NCBI GenBank assembly: GCA_948567375.1
Contig: OX419755.1
Location: forward strand, 67,708,944-67,772,943
DNA length: 64,000 bases
Direction of reading: 5' to 3'
Origin: Lunularia cruciata
Lineage: Eukaryota > Streptophyta > Marchantiopsida > Lunulariales > Lunulariaceae
Numbering within the stretch: the stretch's first letter is position 1; each line of letters starts with the position of its first letter. Below the pieces are notes generated by a model. The model made no database searches, was not told where the DNA came from, and saw nothing but the letters and a program-made list of their open reading frames with translations. Both the position numbers and the translations under genes were made by a program. This document shows, piece after piece, positions 1 to 11,422 of this stretch.

Positions 1-2939
1 TCATGAAGCAATATATTAGAACGAATACTGAGCATTTGGATGTCGTTTTCCCATCAGATTATTGAGTGTATCTTTACCTGGGATACCTACTTGATAAAAT
101 CCAAATGAAGTGGTAAACGCAACATGGAGTTTGAACGATATTTCTTTCACGAATGCTGTTGCAGATTTGAAGAATGAATGCATTCCATCGATTCCATGTA
201 TTCAGAACGGCATGCAAACAAACTTCTTCAAGAATGGTTCGGTATTAAGGATTTGATTGTGTAATGCTAGCTATTTACCTTCGCGTGTCATTATCCTTTT
301 GTGGTGGTTAGGAATAAAATCCCCTCACAGAACGGATTGTAAAATTGTTAGCAAGTCACATCAATAATGACAAAATAGTACACATTCGTTTGCGATCGGA
401 AGAGATCTTGTATGTTCAAAATGGACTTTATTCTCGAGCACATGAACGACATCTATACTTTGTATGTGTAAGTTTAAAAAAGTACTTACGAGATGCATTC
501 AACTAGTAAATCCGATCAAATCGCAACTTGATTCGGAATAACTGTTTCTTAGCACCATTTCACCTCTTTTGTCTCATCCTATGGACGGCTAGATGGGCTT
601 CCCATCCTTCGTGTTTTCTACGCGGTCGCCTTTTTCCTCCTAGTTACACTCCTAATTGGGTTGTAGACAATGGATTTAATAACTCGATAACCGCATCCAT
701 AAGCATATATGTGCAGTAGTGTCCGTGCTAATAGAATACAGTGTGGAGGTTTGGTCGAAGTTGGTTCCTAAATTCAGTTTAGTAACAAGCTTAAGGCCCT
801 GAAATAAGCTTAAAGCATGTCTCTCCGTTTAGAATGTTACGTTTCTCTCTCCTTGTCCTCTTCCGCACGGAGAATTGGGTTGATTGCATTCTGGTATTCA
901 TGAGAGGTCGATCTGAGGAATGATTCATGCTCACCGAGTTTGGCCTTGTGAAGTTCGGAAGTCAACAGAATTATCAGATTTCGGGAAGACGCATCGGTCT
1001 TTATGTCTGTTTTGTAGTGGTCGACTGAGCAATTCCATTTTTTCCCAGTCGGCAGCGTCTGTCTGTGCATAGACTCATCGATTGAGGAAGTTCATGAAGC
1101 ACGTACTCCAGGTAATTGAGGAAGTTTTGTCAACAGATAGTTACGAGTTACAGCAGAGTTAAGACGACTGGGGAACTGACTATCCAACTGAGATTCATGA
1201 AGCGGTGAAAGCACGCGGCTTTGACACCGCTTACAAGAATTATGTCATCGTTCTGAAGAAGGTCTAGATATAGTACTGTGTTTGGACTCGCATAAGCACT
1301 CGCGCGTTCTGAGAGTCGAGCCAAAAGATTTTCACATTCTGCTGTGTCTGGACTCACACGAGTGTTATTCCCCTTTCGGAATCGATCCAAAGGAGCTCGA
1401 AAATCAGTGACTTGAGGGATTCTGAATGGACATGACAGCTGATTGTGAAATACTCATCGTGAGCCGATCACTCCTTGGCCTGTAATCAACTGGCGTATTG
1501 GGCTTCTGTCTTGCACGTGTACACCCGATTCGTGTAAGAAGTAGGAAGAATCTCAATTGAAAGACTAATACTACGGTGCCAAGCAGCATTCTCGACCAAT
1601 CGTGAAACCTACAAGCATAGAGCCTGTGACGGAGCGGCAACTCACTGTTTTTTGGCAATTCCTACAACGCATGTGTGACGATTATTACAAAAGATATCGT
1701 GAATTCCAAAGATATCGTGTATTCCTATTTCTTCCGAGCCTTTCAAGAATAGCCAGCTATCTCACAAACGAAAAAGTATCTGGCCTTATGGCGAAAAAGT
1801 ATCTGGCCTTCAAACACTGTCCATCACAGGGACGAGGTATCAAAAATGAGAGGGAAATAAGGTACTGTGGCAAGAATCAACGCAAATTCGAATGATGTGA
1901 ATGCCAGATATTTATCCTGACAGTAACACGAGTATCTATCTTTTCAACTTGAGAACACAGACCATTTGGTCGACCAGTGAGCAGGCATCTTACTTGTTTG
2001 ATCTTTATTGTTAACTGGCATTACTGTAGGCTTCAACGTTGGGAGGAGGGGTGATGGATTTCATCGTGTTAGTTGCAGAAATCCTTAGTAATTACCGTGA
2101 TTCTACAATCCGTCCCGCTTGTAAACTGCCGCCATGTAACGAAAGGTCTTATACGTGTGGAGGGTGGTACATGAGTGTGCCATTACTGCTAATGAAGAGT
2201 ATGCATCATGCTCGTGATTCATAACCGCTACATTGATGTGAAGATATTTGCAGTACACAACGATCTTGAAGGGTTTGAAAGTTTAACTGACTGTCCTGGT
2301 AAGGCACCCATAAACTTCGTGTGAACTGAGGTTTCGGCTTCTGAGCTTTACATGGGAGCTTGAGCCATCGCTCCATGATTCGAGCAATGATTCTCTCCAA
2401 AGCATTATCGATTCAAGGTCATTATACAAAGGAACCCCTTCGTCCCGGTGAAATGACAATCCGTGTATCCCATTAAGACTTACGGTAATTCATAGTCACA
2501 GTCATCAGAAGTCGATTACAGAGGGGATCAATCACTTTCGCCTGGATATCAGATATAAATCAAATCTTCCCAAGACCATCGTGGCCGTCACTTTTCATTT
2601 AACTCTCGAACGAAGTAAGTATCAAGCGTATCAACCATCAAGCGTATCCTTTAGCTCAGTGAGACCTCGGGATAACGAACAGAGAAGAGCCTGACCGACT
2701 TTTATTTGGCAGTTCGACTTACCGGACCCCAACTGCCAGGTGGTCCCACGTGGCATCCACGAGTGACCTCGTGTTGGCAACTGATCTTCTTATGTCTCAA
2801 ATTGTCATCTTTGCAAACCCCTTACCACGTAGGAATGACGCGCCTCGTCAAGGTTTCAAGGGGGGTCGGTTGACTCTTTCTGCAAACTTGAAGGTCGGCT
2901 AAGTAGAATAGCCAAATATGAGGGTCGATTAATTACCTC
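1..2939. other. Intergenic, no gene recognised
   Basis: Moderate-GC sequence with only short open frames that resemble no family I know and that do not join across plausible splice sites. Apart from the LINE 3' fragment at 545-636 I see no RNA gene, tandem array or long repeat here. Confidence 0.5.
545..636 (+). repeat. RLE-LINE 3'-end fragment, plus orientation
   Basis: This stretch is the reverse complement of the 3' terminus of the minus-strand LINE at about 5,995-6,085. It shares the TTAGCxCCAT block, the TGATGGG-like block, the CCCATCCTTC block and the terminal CTACGCGGTCGCCTTTTT. Only about 90 bp of the 3' end is present, as expected for a severely 5'-truncated non-LTR insertion. It lies in the opposite orientation to the other copies in the window. 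Confidence 0.75.
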
Positions 2940-5900
2940 TGTGCACTATTAAAAGTTTTTTAAATAAGTGTTTAAATTTAAATAAGCTTAGAAGTGAAGA
3001 GGTTTGAATTAAGAGTTTTTAATTTCTTTTCTAATTTCGGCGATGCTTTTGAGAGTAGTTTTCTTAGTTTTCCGGAAATTTCCATGAATAAACTTTCTTT
3101 TCAACAAAAGACGATAATTTTTTTGATTTATATCCAGAATATTAATGAAATATACAGAGCAAGCTTTTACTATGTTTAGAATCACGTTTATTAAACTATT
3201 TAAAATATTAAATATTCTAAACCGGTTTTTTAAATGGACACAACAAAATGACATTGTCCATAAAATCAGAAAAGACAATTTTCCCTAGATGGTCCTTTAA
3301 GTTAACTAAGAAGATTTCAAGCGAGAAAGGAATGGAACGAGGCACCAAGTCTATCTATGACATTAGGAAACATCTCCTGATATGAATAACAGGGTAAATC
3401 CTTCTTACCTTATAGTTAAGTTTAAATTCCCCGCATAGGGAACAAGCAAATCCACAATCCAACTTTTATGTGGAAGTTCTCTTATGACACTGCGAATGTA
3501 AGTTTATAGCACCAAAGTATCTCTTTTTTATATTTTAGGTGTGTATCTGGGTGAATTCCAATTTACTATTCATTGCAATAGATTTCTCAAATAGTTTGTT
3601 AACCCCATAACTATGAGGATTTTAGGGTTTATAGTAATAATACAACAGGGTAGTATCTACTTATTTATGTTTAGATTTCTGGAAAATAAAAAATCATTAT
3701 AGATATAAAATAGGAGAATTCTATAGTATGTATATAAGGAAAATAAATTTATTTTAAATATATCTTCAATCTCTTTATTATACAATTCAAATTTCATTTA
3801 AAAAATGTTTTACGAAAGTCTTCATTAAATTTACAATAAACATAGAGATTATATAGATAAATTTTTTTAGTACTCTTATTCTCAACACAAATACAAATGT
3901 AGAACTAGCCAAGTGAAGGAACTACCATTTATTAATACCTGCAGATTTTTCAAATTTCTTTTACAGCACGAGACAATTATAGCGTAAATTCTTTTTCAAC
4001 TTAGTGAGCAAATACAACTTGACTTTCCCTTAAGATATAATGTGATTTAGATAACTAATCTTTTTTCTTGACATCAAACTAATGTTTATATTCATTTTTG
4101 TTGACTATATGTTTAAACATGTAGTGAAAAGCATATACAAAATCACAATTACATAATTATTTTTCATAGTGGATATATGTAGACTACTTCTAATAACATG
4201 CTTCCATGTTAATGGAAATTTTGATTGAATGATGGGATAATTTCCAAATTTTACTGTTTGATAAGTATTAATATATTATATTAAACAAAAATATAATTAT
4301 TTTATATGTTATAAGAAATTATGAGAACAGTTCATACAAAGAAATGAATGACTTAAGTCATTAATTTATTAAATTAATAATATGACTTATCAGAATATAA
4401 TGTTTACACAAATTTTTTATGATTTATTATATCATATTCTAAATATCATTTTCAAAACAATTATATAATAAATGGAATTTGTAATTACACAAGTACATAG
4501 ATTTTCCATTTTTTGAAGAAGAACCATAAATTTAATATTTAATTATAAAAATATGTAAGATAAAAGAAGCCGATAAGAAGATGAGAACATTAATTTATAT
4601 TTTTTATTTTAATAAATAAATAAATTTTTCCTAAATCTGACACATGGTTATCTCAAAGACTTGGATATCGTAGTAGATTACAATAATATCAAGTTATCTA
4701 TTTTCTTTACCTTCAATGTCTAACATGTCTCTAATAATGTATAATTATTTTAATATGGTGGTTGTTGTTAAGTTATAGAAGAATTAGAAATTAATTTTTT
4801 TGATTCTTTTTGAAAGCCTTCTAATCACACTTTGAATTACTATATATATGATGGAGTCCCTAAAGATATAGATTTAATTTTAAATTATAGTAGCTTTATC
4901 TGTTGTTAATAAAGAAACATCTAAACCTCATTGATGTGAGAATATTATTTTTCTAACATAATATTAAAGCGTTTAAATGTGTAACAACATCATATATTAT
5001 CTTTTGAATGTATATATACTACAAACATATCCATTTTATATGGGATACTATCCCATGGATAGATAAAATTTGCAAATGAAAGATGGAATTCATAAACAAT
5101 ATTTATATACAAGGTAAACATAAATGTTTTAAATGATATCTTTAATGAAAAACTACTATTCAACATAATATTATATCTGAATAATAAATTATTACTATTT
5201 ATTGTTTATAATTTTATAAGTGAAGAGTAAATAGAAATGTCTTTTTAAAATTTAACATCACTTTTATATTATAATATGAATAATTTCTAAGGATTTAGGT
5301 AGAAATTTTTCCTTTGAAAGTTCTATTGTGTTAGAAAAATAAAATTTATTAATTCTTGCAAATAATTCAGATACAATATATAAGATTAAACTATCATAAT
5401 ACAACTATGAAACATTTAATCATTCAAAAATAGTTTTTAATTTAAAGCTATCATTATACTATATCTTTGATTAATAAATTTTAATTTTATATCTTATTCA
5501 TAAAGAATATTTGTGGTTTTTAAATTCAGAAATTGGATATAAGGAATAAAGAACCAAGTCCCATCCATCACTATAACTTCATCTACAAAGAATAAGAATC
5601 AGAATGTTTTCAATATTACTCAAAATCATTTTCTTTTATGTAGCAGTTGAGTAAATCTCTTTGGTTTATCTTAATTATTGGTTAGTCTTTTTTATATTAA
5701 TTCTAAGTGATAGATCCTTTTTCATTACTATTACAACTATCTCTTGCATATTCTTATTAGTAAGATGTGTACATAATAAATCATTACTGAAATATTATGT
5801 GATATCTTAAAATTGAAAAAAATTTAGAAAAAAAAATTCATAAAATCTATAGATTTTAGCAAAATCACAATTATATATTACTTGCTCTTATTTTGAATAA

Positions 5901-5989
5901 ATAACTGCAACAAAATTTAAGTTCAGTAGAGATAACCTGTAGATAGATCAATGATGTTTTAGCAACCCTTTTGGAGAGAAGTAAATATT
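2940..5989. other. AT-rich tract without genes
   Basis: About 3 kb of strongly AT-rich sequence (long A/T runs, very few GC-rich words) between ordinary intergenic DNA and the 3' end of the LINE. It has no open frame of note, no tandem period visible by eye and no recognisable LTR or terminal inverted repeat. It could be an old transposon decayed by C-to-T change, or a matrix-attachment-like region. Shorter tracts of similar composition lie at about 45.36-45.9 kb and 53.4-53.9 kb. Confidence 0.5.
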
Positions 5990-8900
5990 TGTGAAAAAAG
6001 GCGACCGCGTAGGAAAAATGAAGGATGGGAAGACCCCATCAAGCCGTACAAGGGAGAGACCAAAAAGGTAACATGGGGCTAAGCCCCAATAGAGTCTGTA
6101 TGAGAAATCTGCCCTACCGCACCTAAGATATCCGAGCTATGCAAGTCGTACGGTCTACACACAACTGGAGCATCCGAAGAAACATCACCTAATGTGATTG
6201 CTCTCCTATGGATTGCACCAGCCACTGCCCTCTGTAGAGCAATGGATACACGCTGTCTAAAGTAAGCTACAAAGTATGAGAGTGAGAGTGGTACCCCCTG
6301 CCGCCTAACATGATAAGCCCTCGCGCACTCCTTGACAAATGTGTCAAATGCCGTGTCCATCGCTCCATATAACTCCAAGGCTAGAGGAACAAAGAGGTGA
6401 CCTCGCTGCATGCCCCTGTACTTGGAGACCTTGCGACCTGCTGCTGCACTCGCCGCCCATCCAGGGGGATGGGTAATCACTCCCTCCGAAACTGTATCTC
6501 GCGTAGGGTCCGTCACCACGACATCCGCTACTGTCACCTGATCATCTCGGACCAAGTATAAGTCTGCCCTGACACGTGTCGTCTGCAACGCATACGAACG
6601 CTCCCTCCAAGCCAAGTATCCACTCTCTCGTGCCATAGCAAACACTATGTCTCTAATGGCATCATGGGTAGCTATCCTCTGTCCTCCAAAAGGACACCGT
6701 GTCATGTGGACCGCCGCTGCATCTAGTGTAGAACCACACTCACAAGTGAGTAGTGAAGATGCAGATGGGTGGACCAAACCTAGGCGAAACCTCATCGCTG
6801 TAGAGAAAGTAGCCGGTGTGAGTCGGAAAGCCCTAATGCATGGTCGAGCTAGGATCCACGAGCCTGCACCCTTGCCGGAGCAAGAGCGTAGACGTGCTCT
6901 AGTAGCCTGAGGAATGGACGAGTCAACTAAGAGAGAATGTAGCGTATGCTCACACTGTCGCTCCATCAAGGAAGACTGTAGACCTCTAGTCCAATCTGAC
7001 GATAGTGAAGCAAACGGTGGAAAACCCTCTCGTGCTCGTGAAGATAGACTATCTCTCGTCTGCCGCAATAACACCTGGAGAGAAAAGGATCCTCCCTCCA
7101 CCTCTGTCACATAAGTCTCCAAAACCGGCCTATCAGCAACCACAAAACGAGATGCAAGTAGGGGTGCCGAGAGAGCCCAACTACCCAAAAACGCTATAGG
7201 TGCCATCTCCTCCATAGAAAGCAAGCCAACCCCACCACATGAGATCGGTAGAGCCGTCTGTCTACGTGCCAAATCCCCTGTCACACACTCAAAAGTCCCT
7301 GGTCCAATAATATCACCAAAGACTCCCATAATCCTCCTATCAAATGCTCTCAGACGTGATAGGAAGGACGATGAGGGGGGAACTGTACGGATGAGGTAGG
7401 ATGGTCGACGAGCAATACTGGAAGAGAGTATACCAAATGCCACCTGCGGATCTCCTAGTAATGGAAGGTCGTCCACATGGAGAACATCCTCTGCAAGAGC
7501 AGCGTCCAAGAAGCGTGTGACAAAATCCTCCGATCCTACTGGCACTCCAAGAACACGAAGTCCCTATGTGGATGTGATACACCCCTCTGGAAGCTCAAGG
7601 TGGGGAGGGATACCTAAAGGGGACCATGCCCTACACTTTGACACCTTGACTCTCAAGCCTACTAGATGTAGCTCGGTAGTCAAGTAGTCAAAGGCCTGCC
7701 TAATCTGATCTACAGGGCCTACGATGTGTGTATCATCTGCCAAGGATGGAAATACACAACCTGGCATGGCCAAAGTAGTAGACAGAAGAGCTCTAAAGTG
7801 AGCCATGGCAAATAAGGGCCCCCCCAAAGGATCTCCCTGACGTGTACCAACAGCTGACTCCAAGACGGTGACTCCCTCCTGTGAACCACCATGCTGGTAG
7901 TAAAGGGAAGCAGGAGAGCCATAAAAAGACCGCACAAAAGGAATGAGACTCGCCAAGGATCCACTAGCCTCCCTAAGCTCTCTAAAGATGGATGCACGTG
8001 AGACGCTATTAAAAGCGTTCTCAACGTCCACCTGTAGGACGACCCACTCCGGATGGATATCTAGGAGTGCTCTAATGCCTAGAGATATAGCCTCACATCC
8101 TCCAGGTGTAGCTACTCCAAACTGATGTGGACTAAGGTGCTGTCGAAAGTGAGAACGATGCTGAAGGACAATGGTACGACTGACCAAACGCAAAAAGATC
8201 TCTCCAATAGCGATCGGTCTAATGCCTCCCGTGTCCTTCTCGATCGCGAGAAGTCGACTAGCACCTAAGACCCGACTAACAGACATAGGAATATCTCCTC
8301 TCGCTACTGCTGCAGCCACCTGAAACAACTCGGTAAAACCACTAGAAGGATCATCTGCCTGGAAGCAATCTCTAAGGTGCTCATAAACCATCCCTGACAA
8401 GCCTCCTGAGGAAAGGCGAGGGGCAGTGCACAATGCTTGTGCAAATAGCGACCTATCAAGACATAAAGGCTGCTCAGGCTGATAATCTAAGACCTCTAGT
8501 GGTAGTCCCTCTACTGCTATAGGATGCAATGAGCGTAGGGAAGAGATGGTCTCATCAGTAGGACTCGCTATAGACAGAGGGTGTAGCGCTCGTGCTGCTC
8601 TACTAAACTCTCCCGCCTGACCCAATGTCCTACATCGTCGTAATCGAGTGGAATCTATGGTATCCTGTGGCGATGTCTGTCTCCTAAATCGTGTAGCCCT
8701 AACAGACTCCTCCTGAAGGGCTGCCCAATCCCCCGCTCGGAATCGACGAAATCTAGCCGCCACCTCTCTATGCCCCGCACGTCCCCCTCTAGCATAACGA
8801 AGACACCATCGAGGGAGTAGGAGGAATAGGAACCACGCTAACTCGTCCAAGGGATCACGTGCCAAACGATCCAGTGGTAGGCGAAAAGCCTGTCTAGCCT

Positions 8901-9712
8901 CATCATGGAGTGTGCGGGGTAGCCTATGGAATAGACGTGGACATGGAAAACTAGTCTCAAATAACCCCAAAATGCAACCCGCCTGAGAAGCTAACCACTC
9001 CCACGACTCGATCGGTATCCCTGGAACGATCAACGAAGGTATAGAAGAAGCGTGCGTAATCCCGAGTGTCACTGCTGTCGATGTGGTCGCTTGTCTCACG
9101 TGGGCATCCCAAGTGGTCCAATCATAGTCCTTGTGCATCCTTCCCACATGGGTCTTTACCCCTTGCGAGGTAAAGCGTCGGTGACACACCGGGCATGGTG
9201 TATCCCGACCCGCTCTAGGCGACCCCACATGGGAAGGTGTAGCCATGGCTAGCACAAGAATAATGATAGTAACACATGATACTCCTCTCCATATCTCCCC
9301 ATATCTGCAAAACCACAACCCCTCACATCCCAACTCACATAAGAAAACAATCTCTCTCACAACCCTAAAATCTATAAACTTTCATAACTTTCAATTTCCG
9401 TCTCCAAAATTTTCAAATTAAATTCCCATGGAACTTAATCATGAAAACCCAGAGATTAGAAATGAAAATTCACAACCCATCACTCTCAATGTATAATAAT
9501 CACTCTCAACCCTAAAAAAACTAAAAAACTTCATAACTTTCTACTCCATTCTCCATAGTCTTCAATCTAGGTGCCAATGGAACCGGAATTGAAAAACGAA
9601 GAGAATAGTCTATTCACTCGAAGGCTACATGCTAGAGAGCACTCAGATTTTATCAAAATTGTCTCACGTCTCTCCCTCTCCTCTCTCGTCTCCACACTCT
9701 CCCCGCAGCTCC
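5990..9712 (-). mobile_element. RLE-type non-LTR retrotransposon, copy 1
   Basis: A nearly complete non-LTR element on the minus strand. The 5' UTR-like leader (about 9,712 down to 9,247) ends in a CT-rich block. The coding region runs 9,246 down to 6,079. A short 3' UTR follows and ends in a conserved terminus, CTACGCGGTCGCCTTTTTT on the minus strand. The same 3' terminus recurs in at least five other places in the window, and the 5' leader recurs at 45.5-45.9 kb, which fixes both ends fairly well. I could not identify a convincing target-site duplication. Its restriction-like endonuclease puts it with the early-branching R2/CRE/NeSL/Utopia-like LINE groups rather than the L1 or RTE groups usual in plants; that grouping rests on motifs, not on a tree. 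Confidence 0.8.
6079..9246 (-). pseudogene. LINE polyprotein: zinc finger, reverse transcriptase, RLE endonuclease (one internal stop)
   Basis: One frame of about 1,055 codons starting at the ATG at 9,246; the open frame above it has no ATG. A C2H2 finger (CPVC...H....H, residues about 18-38) would bind target DNA. The central reverse transcriptase has the motif GGIRPIAIGEIFLRLVSR, then DVENAFNSV and the catalytic LADDTHIVG near 7,740. The C-terminal part has a CCHC cluster (CECG...H...C near 6,740) followed by RADLYLV and VADVVV, which fits the (R/K)PD...D/E core of a restriction-like endonuclease. The frame is cut once by TAG at 7,566-7,564, between the RT thumb and the linker. Frame is kept on both sides, and the decayed second copy has sense codons here. 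The stop makes this copy defective unless it is read through. The RT call is near certain; the RLE assignment is moderately sure. Confidence 0.8.
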
Positions 9713-11422
9713 TCCCGCAGCTCCTCGAGTGATGACAAATTCCATCTTAGGACGATCTAAGTTATTTAAATTATTAAACTCCACGCACGCACGCAGAAAT
9801 TATTGACAAAACAATAAGAGCAATTCTTTTAGGACATTACCTGTGTCTCGGGAACCAATTTTACTGGTTCTAAACTAGAAAAAGTTTTCTAAAGCAGGTC
9901 AAGACAGAAACGTAAAGGACGATCCCGTTAAGAGGATGAGGACTGGTGCTCCAGTGCTCCACACAAACAAACAAACCAACGTATAGGGCCCATGCAGGCA
10001 CGACTGTGCGCAGTTCTCAACTTTAACTTCGCTCGACTGTAGTACAGTAGACAAAGTCTGACAAATAACGCGCATCCATAAGGGAAGTGTCGTCGTGCCG
10101 AGTAAGGGGACTCATTCCCGACTGCAGTAGAGTACATGCAGTCCTGACGTGTAAGTAGCAGATAGGGCACAAACTTGCGTCGACGAAGTCAGCTAAGAAA
10201 GAGCGAAGCCATTTGTAGCCACCGCAGTTGGAAAAGTGCGGTGGCTCCAATCCGACTCAGCTCGACCGTCGGCCCCAAGAGCACAGTAAAGGCCCAGTTA
10301 ACGGCTGCCACGTTGTCACGACGGTGAGAAGTCGAACTAACCGGACACTGTGTCTGTTGGACTCGGCAGCAGACAGACCACGCTCTCTTGAGTGCATGAG
10401 AAGCAGTATACGGGGAAAGAGCATGACGTCCTGCTTGTACCCCGGAACATTAGTGGAAGGCTGCAAGGCGATATAGCATGCGACTAGATTTAAAATCTTG
10501 TGTGGTTCATCTGCAGCTCCTCGGACAGAGGTTTCATGTGCAGAATTTCTCCTCCCGGGCGGCTGATGGAGGGTCTGGCACAGTCAGCATAGCAGTAATC
10601 GCTATGACGAGTTCTCTGGGAATGTTGGTCAGCAAAGTGGTGTTCCTGAAGTTGGACAGCTCTACAAGCTTTTGATAGTTATTGAGTATAGAATGAGAAG
10701 AGATCTTCCGAGTGTCTCAATTGGGTGGGTTGCAATTGAAAGGTGCCCCGACCATCGTGGACTGGAACTTTTGTGAACCTATGTTGCTCAAATTTGGGAC
10801 TTCAGTTCTAGATTATTTAGTAAAGAGCGACTTTCCCCAAAATTCGCCACAGGGTCCTGTACTCCTCCTACCTCTTTCCTGGTAATGACCCTCACACGAC
10901 ATGATTATTTAAGCAAGCCACGTGTATTATCAGGCGGCTGACGGACAAACCCTCGGCCATCTGAAGCGTAAAGTAGTTTGAAGCTTAAAACGAGTTTTAC
11001 GTGAGGAGCGCCTTCGAGGAACTAGATTTTATATGCAAATGATCTCCAGTTAGGTCCACGCGAAACGATCATAGTGGTTCAAACGCAATACCGCCGAAAG
11101 GGTTGGCTGAGTAAGATCCTAGACAAATAAGGCTAATCAACACTCCCGAGTAGGCAGGCGAAAGCGAGCAGAAACCAACCAAGAGCCAGATGGTGTTTAG
11201 GGTGCACCATGCATGCACGAGAAGTTGACAAGAAGAGAACATGGTACAGGTTAGCAAGGACTTATATTATTGTCTGCATGCATGCGCGTCAAAGCAGCGC
11301 TCAAAGCGCGTCAAAGGTGTAACTACTAGTTTCATTCTCATACAGGCACTGATACATTCATTCATTTCGAGCACTGATGTACAATCGTCCGCATTCTCAT
11401 ACAGGCAGAGTCATTCCACTGG
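9713..11422. other. Intergenic, no gene recognised
   Basis: Only short open frames on both strands, none with a familiar motif. This interval separates the LINE 5' end from the 3' end of the TAF1A-like gene and probably contains that gene's 3' UTR and terminator just below 11,423; I could not place a polyadenylation site with confidence. Confidence 0.45.
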
